A DNA stretch of 64,000 bases from assembly GCA_963790325.1 (NCBI GenBank), contig CAWBNY010000002.1, positions 1 through 64,000 on the forward strand. The letters run 5' to 3'. Shown here in pieces: positions 26,755-35,063 of the stretch. The notes below the pieces were generated by a model. It was not told the origin of the DNA. It saw nothing but the letters and a program-made list of their open reading frames with translations, and ran no database searches. Position numbers and translations under genes: made by a program. This stretch comes from JAXDMK01 sp963790325 (GTDB lineage: Bacteria > Actinomycetota > Acidimicrobiia > Acidimicrobiales > AC-14). How positions within the stretch are numbered: position 1 is the first letter of the stretch; every line of letters begins with the position of its first letter.

Positions 26755-27570
26755 ATGGCGGAATCGATACTCACGTACCTGTCGGCGCACAACGTGCTCG
26801 CCCTCGGCACCTCGTCTCTCGACGGGATCCCCCATGTCGCGCCCTGTTTCTACGCCAATGACGGCATCACCCTGTACTTCTCCACCGCGGCCGACTCGAC
26901 CACCGCCGAGAACCTGGCGGAGAACCCGGTGGCGGCCCTCACGATCGCCGACGACCCCGGATCCGACTGGGGCGCAGCCAGCGGGGCGCAGCTGGCCGGG
27001 CGGGTGACCCGCCTCGGCGGGGACGGCGCGGCGGAAGCGGCCCGTCTCTTCGCCGACCGCTACCCCTTCCTCGACACGACCGCAGGGGATACACCCTTCT
27101 ACCGGCTCGATCCTCACGACGTCCGCTTCCTCGACAACTCCCGCCCGGGCGACGAACAGACCGAGGCGCTCGGCACCCGCTGGAACCGCAGCGTCGTCCA
27201 CCGCGTCTTCCGCCACCTCCGTCCGGCGGAGCTCGATGCCCTCGCCTCCCGGATGAGCACGGAGACCGTGCCCTCGGGCCAGGTGCTGATCGAGGCCGGC
27301 ACCGAGGCGGACCGGTTCTACGTGATCGTCGATGGCCAGGCCCGGGCCACCAACGCCGACGGTGCCACGCTGAGCATGCTCGGACCGGGCGGGTTCGCGG
27401 GTGAGATCGCCATCCTGCGGGGCGGGCCCCGAACGGCCACCGTCACCGCCGTCACCGACCTCGTCGTCGTCTCGCTGTCGAAGGACGACTTCCGGCAGGT
27501 GCTCGACAGCCAGCCCGAGCTGCGCCGTGAGTTCGAGGCCGTCACCGCCACCCGCCTGGCGCGGGGCTGA
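26755..27570 (+). CDS. Pyridoxamine-oxidase-like flavin domain fused to a cNMP-binding domain
   Basis: This 271-aa protein joins an N-terminal PNPOx-like split-barrel (about residues 1-130; LALGTSSLDGIPHVAPCFY and LYFSTAADSTTAENL) to a C-terminal cyclic-nucleotide-binding domain (about 145-265). The cassette GFAGEIAILRGGPRTATV keeps Glu and Arg for ribose and phosphate. ATG 26755 is preferred over ATG 26692 because AGGAG at 26741-26745 is well spaced and the PNPOx domain begins there. PNPOx domains bind FMN, F420 or haem, so this looks like a cyclic-nucleotide-gated redox protein. It ends 24 bp from the end of the convergent cytochrome operon. Confidence 0.82.
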   Translation: MAESILTYLSAHNVLALGTSSLDGIPHVAPCFYANDGITLYFSTAADSTTAENLAENPVAALTIADDPGSDWGAASGAQLAGRVTRLGGDGAAEAARLFADRYPFLDTTAGDTPFYRLDPHDVRFLDNSRPGDEQTEALGTRWNRSVVHRVFRHLRPAELDALASRMSTETVPSGQVLIEAGTEADRFYVIVDGQARATNADGATLSMLGPGGFAGEIAILRGGPRTATVTAVTDLVVVSLSKDDFRQVLDSQPELRREFEAVTATRLARG

Positions 27571-27594
27571 GCGCCGCCCCTGACGGGGGCCGCC

Positions 27595-28596
27595 TCAGGG
27601 CCGGGTGTCGACGGCCGGGGGGGCGGCCCGGAGGTGCGCCTCCAGCAACCGCTCCTCCACTTCCCGCCGCCGGTGGTCGGTCATCGGGCCGGCCAGGAGC
27701 TGGCGCAGAAGCACTTCGGCGCCGCCGGGGTCGCCCAGACCGACCAGGCGCACGTTGGCCAGGAACCAGATCGCATCCCGGTCGCCGGCCTCGAGAGCGA
27801 GGCTCTGCTCGAGGAGCGACGCCCCCTCCCGGGCCCGCCCCAGGAGGGCAGCGCTCCAGCCCATGAACTTGAGCGCCTCCTGGCGCTGGTCGACGGGCGG
27901 GTCGAGGGCGAGGGCGATGCCGGCGTGGCGGTTGGCGGCGGCGGGATCGCCCGCACCCAGGTAGCGCTCGACCAGGGCCAGCCGCATGCCCACCACGGTG
28001 GGGTTGGCCGCCACCACCTGTTCCATCTCCGCGGTGGAGACCGTCGACAGGTCCCGGCCGCCGGCGAGCAGAACGGGGCGGAGGGCGTCCACCACCGGCC
28101 CGGGCAGGGCCGGCCCGATGCCGTCGGACGGGACGGGAGAGGCCAGGACGAACGGGTTGGCGACGGTGGCCAGCAGGGCGAGCAGCCCTCCGGCAGCCAC
28201 CCCGAGAGCAGTGGCCGTGGCCGCCACCAGCCGGCCGTCATCGGCGTCGGGACGCCCCGCGCCGCGGACCACGAGGGCGGCGGAGACGGCGACCAGGAGG
28301 GCCCCGAGGAGGAGCCGGCCCTCGCCGGCACCCCAGGCGGCGGTGACCGCGGACAGCAGGGACGCCGACCGGTGGCTGTGCTCGACTGCGTAGCGAACCG
28401 AGAAGTCGTCGCCGACGAGAGCCGCCACCAGCGCCAGGACCGATGTCGTCGCCCCCCCGAGGAGGCCGATCGTCGGCGGGCGCAGTCTCGAGATCGTCGT
28501 CGGCCGGGACCGTGCCACCCGGACCCCCTCGAACACCAGCGCCGCGGCCGCGACCAGGCCGACGAGGATGCCGGCGTAGCCGAGGCCCGCCGTCAC
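27595..28596 (-). CDS. CcmF N-terminal-like membrane domain fused to a TPR (CcmI-like) domain
   Basis: The 333-aa product starts with GTG at 28596, overlapping the upstream cytochrome stop by 4 bp. The first 190 residues hold about four membrane helices. The stretch VRYAVEHSHRSASL followed by WGAGEGRLLLGAL matches the N-terminal signature of CcmF/CcsA haem-lyase proteins, and ANPFVLASPVPSDG matches the next CcmF block. The WWD haem-handling motif of full CcmF is absent. Residues about 215-333 are tetratricopeptide-like (VVGMRLALVERYLGAG, ALALDPPVDQRQEALKFMG), as in CcmI. It is cotranscribed with the five-haem cytochrome, so a dedicated maturation or assembly role is likely but unproven. Confidence 0.7.
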   Translation of the reverse strand: MTAGLGYAGILVGLVAAAALVFEGVRVARSRPTTISRLRPPTIGLLGGATTSVLALVAALVGDDFSVRYAVEHSHRSASLLSAVTAAWGAGEGRLLLGALLVAVSAALVVRGAGRPDADDGRLVAATATALGVAAGGLLALLATVANPFVLASPVPSDGIGPALPGPVVDALRPVLLAGGRDLSTVSTAEMEQVVAANPTVVGMRLALVERYLGAGDPAAANRHAGIALALDPPVDQRQEALKFMGWSAALLGRAREGASLLEQSLALEAGDRDAIWFLANVRLVGLGDPGGAEVLLRQLLAGPMTDHRRREVEERLLEAHLRAAPPAVDTRP

Positions 28597-31285
28597 CGGC
28601 CCGGAACTCGGGCTCGGCGGGCGCGGCGGGCGCGGCGCCGGCGTCGGCCGAGGGCGAGAGCGGTGGCGCCTCCCCAGGCCAGCACCAGCCAGGCCGGACC
28701 CGCCGTACCCCCCGGCCACCGCGGGGCGGGACCGGCGGCGACGGCCGGGGGCGCGGCGGCCGCCGCGGCCCGGTCCCCGGCCCCCCGCGGGCGAATGCAG
28801 GTCAGCACGCTGGCGCCGGGGACGTTCTGCGGCCCGGGGCAGGCCAGAACCGGCCCCTGCCCGCCCCGCGCGGTGACCACGTCGGTGACGACCATGTTCG
28901 TGAGGAGCTGGGCGGCGTCGATGCGAGCGGCGGGGGGCGTCGCCACCTGACGCTGGACCTGCTCCAGGGCGCGGACGAAGTCCGGCGGCAGGTGACGGAA
29001 GCGGAGCTTGGCCGTCACCACGATCGGGTCGTCGGGGGGGAGCCCGTCGGCGTCGAACTGGTAGGTGAAGGTCTTGGTGGAGTCGGCGACATCGCCCGAC
29101 CCGTCGGTGCCAGGCGTCTTGAGCGGCGTCATCGCCTGCTGATCGGCCACCCGGGTGCGGACCTTCACGATGTCGGGCAGGAAGGACTGGTAGGGCACCT
29201 CGACGAAGACGCCGTCGTCGTCCGGGTCGCCGTCGGTGAGGATCTTCTGGAAGTTGGCCAGCCAGGGGTCGCAGTCGGAGGCCGGGAAGGCGGCGGCGAA
29301 GCGTACGTCGCTGTTGCCGACGTCGGCCGGGTCGACCTCGGCCACTTCGACCACGTCGAGGGGATCGCACTGGCGGAGGTCGTCGGCCGGCTGGGCGACG
29401 ACGCCCGAGCCGCACGGGGAGCCGACCCCGTCGACCGGCAGCAGGCAGACGGGCCGGCCGGAGGCGGTGACGGCGGTGACCTCCAGCCAGAACTGGCGGG
29501 CGAAGGCGAAACCGGTGGGGAAGTCGTGTCCCAGGAGGTTGTTCCGCACGACGACATCGGCGGTGAACACCCCGCCGGAGATCCCCCCGTCGACGACTTC
29601 GAGGCTGGCCGCCGAGCCCAACAGCGCCTGGCGTTCCTCGAGCACCCGTTCGAGGGCGTCGGCGGGGGCACCCTCGACCTGGTACCGGGTGGGGTCGAGG
29701 TCGTAGTCGACCCCGACGAAGGTGTGGTCCCTGGTGGACCGCTCCGGCTTCGGCAACAGCCCGGGCGCGGAGTCGATGACGGGCTCGGTGCCGTCGCCGT
29801 CGACCGGCATGTGGCACTCGGTGCACCCCAGGGCGCGCACCGGCGTCCGCTCGCCGTCGGCGACGTAGGCCTGCCATTCCTCGAACGTCGTCTGCAGGAC
29901 CAGCTCTCCCCCGCGGGGAGGTCGGCCCGCACCGTGTGGCACGCCCCGCACAGCTCGCTGGTGGCGACGGGGTCGTCCCAGAAGCCACCCGTGCCGTGGT
30001 CGATCCCATGGGCCCGCTGGGGGACGGGCTTGGGATCGTCGAAGAGGGGGCCGTACATGGTGCCGTAGTCCGCCGGGCCGCCGGTGTCGATGGTGAGCTC
30101 CCCGAAGCCGGCCCGCTCACCGGGGGCGATGGCCTGGGTGTGGCAGGTGATGCAGCCGATGCCGTCGTCTTGCACCGCGGCGTTGCCTCCGCTCACGGCT
30201 CGGCCCTTCCCTCCTCCACCGACCGTCCCCTCACCGTCGAGGGGCAGGAGGGCGTCGTCGCGCTCGGCGAACCGGGCCCCCACGGGAGCGTGGCAGTTGA
30301 TGCACGACTTGGCCAGAAGGTCGAAGTTCGCCTGTTGACCCACGCCCAACTGGGTCACGAGCTGGGCGTTGATGCCCAGGGTGACGGGGAGCTGCGCCTC
30401 CATGACGGTGCTGTTCTGGGCATGGGACATGGAGGAGAGCCTCCATTCGGAGAACGTGTCCGAGTGACAGCTCCCGCACTGGGCGGCCGAGGCGAACGAT
30501 GTCTTCTCGTTCCCGAGGAACGCCTGTGTGCCCCCCAACACGTCCCACACGTGGTAGCCGACGAGCACGAAGAGCAGGATCGTCAGCGGCGGATGCACGG
30601 CCCGCCACACCTTGGCGTGACGGACGAACGTCTGCTGGCCCCCTTCCCTCGGGTAGCGCTCCTCGATCCGGGCGAACAGCTCCTGCACCTGGACCCAGGC
30701 CGCCCGCTGGGGCTCGGGCAGGGCGGCCGCGTCGGACTCGATGTCGGATCGGGGCCGGCGGTTCTCGGTTAGGTCGACGACCATGCGCTGGAAGGCCCGG
30801 GGCTGTTCGAACGCAACCTTGGTGATGACCAGGTTGGCGTTGAGCACCTCCTTCTGGACGCCGATCATGTGGTGGCGGAACAGTCCCGACAGGCAGACCA
30901 GGAGGCCGACGACGAGCGTGAGCTTGCCGGACGACAGCCCGTTGCGGAACGGGGTGACGCCGGCGTGGACCAGGGCCGCGGCCAGGGCGACGATGGGCAC
31001 GTAGAGGTGGGCGCGGATCCAGGGCATGGTGCCCCCCGGGATGTGCCTCTTGAAGAAGGCGACCCGCTTCCGCAGCACGTAGACGATGCCGGGCACGGCG
31101 AAGCCCACGAAGGTGAGCACCCCCAGGCCGATGAGGAGGAGATCGGTCGGCGTCCGGGTGGGGACGAACGACGACTGGATCACGAACAGCCCGCCGAAGC
31201 CGACGAGCATCACCACGGCCACGCCGATGGCGCAGGCGATGTTCCAAGCGCGGGACTTCAGCTGGAACTTGGGCGGGGGAGGCAT
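28593..31285 (-). CDS. Membrane-bound five-haem cytochrome c, frameshifted
   Basis: The gene encodes an 897-aa protein once a single missing base is restored in the C5 run at 29908-29912; as given, the frame breaks after RADLPAGE. The N-terminus has five or so membrane helices (about residues 15-265) with several His (RHHMIG, LVHAG) that could ligate b-type haem. The large extracytoplasmic part has five CXXCH motifs: CGSCH, CINCH, CITCH, CGACH and CTECH. The C-terminus has a Pro-rich linker and one membrane helix with a basic tail. The layout resembles cytochrome c554-like proteins that pass electrons between the quinone pool and an external partner. It lies in an operon with an FHA-cyclase and a Ser/Thr kinase. 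The indel is in a homopolymer and may be an error. Confidence 0.82.
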
Positions 31286-31294
31286 CGGTGGCCG

Positions 31295-32245
31295 TCAGCC
31301 GGCGCGGCCCGGTCCGGAAGGGGGTCGATGACGCTGGACGATGAGCGAACGCTCGCCGAGGAGGATGCGGGTTCCCGGGCCGAGGGCCCAGGGCACACCC
31401 GGCTCGATCCTGGTCCACTCGCCCTCCGGGATCGCCACCAAGGTGCCGTTGGCGGAACCGGCGTCGAGGAGCACCGGCCGGCCCCCATCCCACTCGATGC
31501 GGGCGTGGACGCGGGACACCGTCCGCTCGGCATCGTCGAGGACGATGGGTTGCGCGCCACCGGCGACGACGGCCGGGTCGTCCTCCGGCGCCCGACCGAG
31601 CACGTAGCTGCGGTCGAGCCGGAGGGCGGCCCCGGTGTCGAGCACCAACCACGCCGGCTCCTGCGGGACGGCCGGGGCGGGCGGGGGGGCGGGCGCAGCG
31701 GAGGGCGGGTCCGGGGCGGCCGGGGCGGGCGGGGGGGCGGGCGCAGCGGAGGGCGGGTCCGGGGCGGCCGGGGCGGAGGGGCGGCGGGTCAGGAGCACGC
31801 CCGAGCCGGGGACGACACCGTCCCGGAGATCGCCCCGGAGCCTGTCCCACGTACCCGACTCTCCGCTGGGTGCGACGGTGAGGGTCTCGAAGGAGGCGTC
31901 GACGATCCGGTCGACCCAGGTGGTTGCGTCCCGACCCGAGAGGTGCACCGGTCCGCCACCTCCCTGGGTGGTCAGATCGAGCGCCCCGTGGAGGAACACG
32001 GCCACGCCCCTCGGCACGGTCGCGATCACGCAGAACGGTGGTACCGCGTCCTCGGCCGCGTTGGCCACGAGGGTGACCAGCTCGCGGGCGATGCCCGGAC
32101 GCCCGCGGCCGACGATCGCCACCAGGGCGTCGACCAGTGCCTCCTGGCCGGCCGACTCGGGCAGGGCGACGAGGAGGGTGCCGGCGAGGTTCGCCACAAC
32201 GCCCCGCCCCGGACGCACCGAAACCCGAAGGGTGCCACCGCTCAC
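31295..32245 (-). CDS. FHA-domain protein with Pro/Ala repeat linker
   Basis: This 316-aa protein starts with GTG at 32245. The first 165 residues are an unrecognised domain (a beta-rich start, then an ANAAEDAVPPFCV segment with the feel of an anti-sigma-factor ATPase or STAS-adjacent module). A Pro/Ala linker includes a 16-residue unit duplicated exactly. The C-terminus is a forkhead-associated domain (about 215-305) with GRAPEDD, SRVHARIEW and LLDAGSANGT, which binds phosphothreonine. It lies between the FHA-cyclase and cytochrome genes, and the Ser/Thr kinase two genes upstream is the likely source of its phosphorylated partner. Confidence 0.82.
   Translation of the reverse strand: MSGGTLRVSVRPGRGVVANLAGTLLVALPESAGQEALVDALVAIVGRGRPGIARELVTLVANAAEDAVPPFCVIATVPRGVAVFLHGALDLTTQGGGGPVHLSGRDATTWVDRIVDASFETLTVAPSGESGTWDRLRGDLRDGVVPGSGVLLTRRPSAPAAPDPPSAAPAPPPAPAAPDPPSAAPAPPPAPAVPQEPAWLVLDTGAALRLDRSYVLGRAPEDDPAVVAGGAQPIVLDDAERTVSRVHARIEWDGGRPVLLDAGSANGTLVAIPEGEWTRIEPGVPWALGPGTRILLGERSLIVQRHRPPSGPGRAG
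31671..31766. repeat. Two tandem 48-bp units inside the FHA-protein gene
   Basis: Units 31671-31718 and 31719-31766 are identical and in frame, encoding a 16-residue Ala/Pro repeat. Expansion or contraction would change linker length without breaking the frame. Confidence 0.85.
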
Positions 32246-32249
32246 CGGA

Positions 32250-33200
32250 TCAGACCCGCTCGAGGAGCTCGTAGACGACCTCCCGCCCGGCGCGGCCTTT
32301 GGTGTCGACGGCCTCGGGTGCGCCGAACAGGTAGTGGTCGGCCACCAACTGGCGCACGCCCTCGGTGACGATCACGGGGGCGCGGGAGTCCCGGCCGGCC
32401 AGGCCGGACAGGCGGAAGGCAAGGTTGGCCGCGTCCCCGACGACGCTCACGAGGGAGCCGGTGAGGGTGCTCACCGCAGCCGTTCCTCGCACCACCGCCC
32501 ACCCGAGGCGGACGGGCCGGCCCTCGGGGTCGCGGATGCGGAGAGCGGGGGCGACCTCCGCCACCAGCTCGACCGCCCGCAGCGCGAAGTCGACGGCCAG
32601 GGTGGGGGCGTCGTCCAACCGGTGGAGGTCCCAGACGGCGAAGACGGCGTCGCCGGCGTAGTCGCTGAGCGTTCCCTGCTGCTCCTTGAGCAGGCCCCGC
32701 AGCGACCCGTAGAGGGCATCGAGATCGCGCGCGACGACCTCTTCGGCGGTGTACTGGGCGATCGTCGAATACCCGAGGATGTCGCCGACGACCATGATCA
32801 TGGTGGCCTGGACGATGCGCAGCGCCGTCCGCCGGGGATCGACCGGCACGGAGGCACGGAAGGCCTCCGACGTGAACTCGAAGCAGAGGGAGCCGGCCTC
32901 GATCCGGTCCGTCGAGCGCACCGGCACCGGGACCGCCCGGTCGATGCGCAGGCCGTTCACGAGGACCCCGTTGGTGCTGGTGTCGACCACGTAGGCCCGG
33001 TCCTCGTCGACGTCGAGGCGCACTTCGAAGTGGTTGCGGGACACCTCCGGGTCGTCGACGATGAAGCGCCGGGCGCCGTCGACACCTGCACACTCCCGTC
33101 CGACGAACAGCTGGTCGTAGACCGGAAGGGCGTGCTCGCCGGATCCGCCGGGGTTCACCACCAGGTAGGCGAGCGGCTCCCGCTCCGGACCGTCGGCCAC
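32250..33200 (-). CDS. FHA domain fused to a class III nucleotide cyclase
   Basis: The 316-aa protein has an N-terminal FHA domain (about residues 10-105; LFVGREC, VSRNHFEV, DTSTNGVLVNG) and a class III cyclase domain (about 125-305). Both metal-binding Asp are present (MVVGDILGYST and YAGDAVFAVWD), and the transition-state Asn and Arg are present in GDAANLAFRL. The substrate-selecting Lys of KTxGD is Asp here (SDYAGD), so ATP preference cannot be assumed. FHA gating implies activation through a phosphorylated partner, probably from the kinase encoded just upstream. Two cNMP-binding proteins lie on the opposite strand nearby. Confidence 0.85.
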   Translation of the reverse strand: MADGPEREPLAYLVVNPGGSGEHALPVYDQLFVGRECAGVDGARRFIVDDPEVSRNHFEVRLDVDEDRAYVVDTSTNGVLVNGLRIDRAVPVPVRSTDRIEAGSLCFEFTSEAFRASVPVDPRRTALRIVQATMIMVVGDILGYSTIAQYTAEEVVARDLDALYGSLRGLLKEQQGTLSDYAGDAVFAVWDLHRLDDAPTLAVDFALRAVELVAEVAPALRIRDPEGRPVRLGWAVVRGTAAVSTLTGSLVSVVGDAANLAFRLSGLAGRDSRAPVIVTEGVRQLVADHYLFGAPEAVDTKGRAGREVVYELLERV

Positions 33201-33206
33201 GACCCC

Positions 33207-35063
33207 TCAGTAGCCGAGCCGCGATATCCGCCGCTGGCGGAGGTTCCGGGCCACCAGCCGGCGGAACCGCCCGAGGGAAGCTGCCGCCTGCCCCCCGGCC
33301 AGCCCGGCACCGCCGGTGAGGACCACGCAGAGGGCCAGCGTCAGGAGTCCGGGCTCCTTCCCCGCCAACAGGCCGACGGCGATGCCGAGGGGCACGCCCA
33401 GGACCCCTCCCAGCACGGCCGCGGTGACCACCCCCGACCGCAGCTGGCGGCCCCGGCGGACGGTGCGCAGGACGGACTCGCCGTAGGCGCCGATGAACAG
33501 GGCGGCGGCCAGGGACCCGAGTCCGAGGACCGACGCCACGGCCGGGCGCTCCAGGTCGACGGCGAAGCTGCGCCGGCCGACGACGGTGTCCGCCCGCAGC
33601 AGCTCCAGCTGCGCCGTCGCCGTTCCCCCGACCAAGAGCCGGGGCCCGGTGGCGTCGACGGTCGCCTCGAAACGGCCACCCGTTCGGGCCTGGGCGGCGG
33701 CGTCGACGGAGCCGAGGGTCACCCCGGCCACCGACACCCGGAGACGCACCCGGTCGGGAGTCGCTCCCGGCACCGAGCCCTCCACCGGGATGCCGTCGTC
33801 GAGGTCGAGGCTGACCGATCCGGCCGAGGGGTCGGCCCCCGCCACCAGCACCGCGCCGGGCGGAAGGTCGCCACCATGCGACGGCGATCCGACGCCGAGG
33901 GCGACGACCACGATGGCGAGCAGGAGCAGGCCGGCGGCCCTGGCTACCAGCGGCACCGGCAGCGGCGGACGCCGGATGACCTCCCGCATCGGGAGGAACT
34001 GCGACGGGGAGAGGTCGACCGGAGCCGCCCCTCCGACCCGGACCAGGGTGGTGCGCCGGACCGGGACCGAAGGGGAGAGGGCGGTCGAGGCCGACGGGAT
34101 TCCCCCGGCGGCCACCGACGCCCGCTCGGTGGCGGCCACGATGGCGGCGGACCCCATCACCGGCAGGTGAGCCCGCATCGTCGGCCAGCCGGGGCCCCAG
34201 GCGGCGGTGGCAGCGTCGGCCAGGGCCACGCCGAGCGTTTCGGCCGACGGGTAGCGGTCCGCCGGCCGCTTGGCGAGAGCCCGCATGACGACCGCCGAGA
34301 TCTCGGCCGGGACCCCCGGCGCCACCTGGGCGAGCGACGTCGGCTCCTCGTGCACGTGGCTGTAGAGCACCGACAGCGCGTCGCCGCTCTCGGGGAACGG
34401 GAGGCGGCCCGACAGCAGCTCGTAGAGAACGGTGCCGATGGCGTAGACGTCGGTGGCCGGGCCCACCTCGCCCGCCTGGGCCTGCTCGGGCGCCATGTAG
34501 GCGGGGGTGCCGATCACCTCGCCCGCCCGGGTGGCCATCGTGTCCTCGCCGCCCATCACCTTGGCGATGCCGAAGTCGGTCACCTTCACCGCCCCGTTGC
34601 CGGCGAACATCAGGTTCTCCGGCTTCACGTCCCGGTGGAGGATGCCCCGCTGGTGGGCGACGTGGAGGCCGGCGCAGGCGCCGAGGACGACGGCGCAGGC
34701 GGCTTCGGGGGTGAGCCCCTCGGCCGTGAACCGGCTCCACAGGGTCCCCCCGGGCAGGTTCTCCATCACCAGGAGGCACAAGCCATCGGCCTCGACGTAG
34801 TCGTACACGGGCACGACGTGGGGATGGTCGATGGACGCCAGCAGGCGGGCCTCGGAGGCGAACCGGGCGCGCACCGCAGGGTCGTCGGCGAAGGCGGGAG
34901 GGAGCTGCTTGATGGCGACCTGCCGGCCGAGCTGGCGATGGATCCCGGCCAGCACGACGCCCCACCCGCCCCGGCCCAGCTCCTGGCCGATCTCGTAGCC
35001 GGGCAGGGCGGCCGCCACCCGATCACGGTCGAGCGAGACCGCCACCGTCTCGGCCCGGGTCAC
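33207..35063 (-). CDS. Membrane Ser/Thr protein kinase
   Basis: This 618-aa kinase has all catalytic elements: LGRGGWGVVLAG loop, Lys in VAIKQLP, HRDVKPEN catalytic loop (about 148), DFGIAK and APEQ. After a linker there is a membrane helix (about 385-405, LLLLAIVVVALGVG), an extracytoplasmic beta domain (about 415-520) and two or three more membrane helices before a basic C-terminus. No PASTA repeats are present. It is second in a six-gene operon: its start overlaps the stop of the upstream membrane-protein gene by 4 bp, and the FHA-cyclase follows after 6 bp. In contrast to the pseudokinase at 20667 it should be active. Confidence 0.92.
   Translation of the reverse strand: MTRAETVAVSLDRDRVAAALPGYEIGQELGRGGWGVVLAGIHRQLGRQVAIKQLPPAFADDPAVRARFASEARLLASIDHPHVVPVYDYVEADGLCLLVMENLPGGTLWSRFTAEGLTPEAACAVVLGACAGLHVAHQRGILHRDVKPENLMFAGNGAVKVTDFGIAKVMGGEDTMATRAGEVIGTPAYMAPEQAQAGEVGPATDVYAIGTVLYELLSGRLPFPESGDALSVLYSHVHEEPTSLAQVAPGVPAEISAVVMRALAKRPADRYPSAETLGVALADAATAAWGPGWPTMRAHLPVMGSAAIVAATERASVAAGGIPSASTALSPSVPVRRTTLVRVGGAAPVDLSPSQFLPMREVIRRPPLPVPLVARAAGLLLLAIVVVALGVGSPSHGGDLPPGAVLVAGADPSAGSVSLDLDDGIPVEGSVPGATPDRVRLRVSVAGVTLGSVDAAAQARTGGRFEATVDATGPRLLVGGTATAQLELLRADTVVGRRSFAVDLERPAVASVLGLGSLAAALFIGAYGESVLRTVRRGRQLRSGVVTAAVLGGVLGVPLGIAVGLLAGKEPGLLTLALCVVLTGGAGLAGGQAAASLGRFRRLVARNLRQRRISRLGY

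Noticed and set aside
27576..27590. Bidirectional terminator hairpin between the convergent operons
   Set aside because: The stem is only 5 bp, the loop overlaps high-GC runs and no T-tract follows; too weak to report as a feature.
32242..34965. A 907-aa minus-strand open frame over the kinase and cyclase
   Set aside because: It is a high-GC shadow: the other minus-strand frame here holds intact kinase and cyclase motifs, and this frame is mostly Arg/Pro/Gly with none. The same applies to long frames at 7282-9336 (minus), 7590-9419 (plus, part before the ATPase) and 49573-51918 (plus, opposite gyrA).
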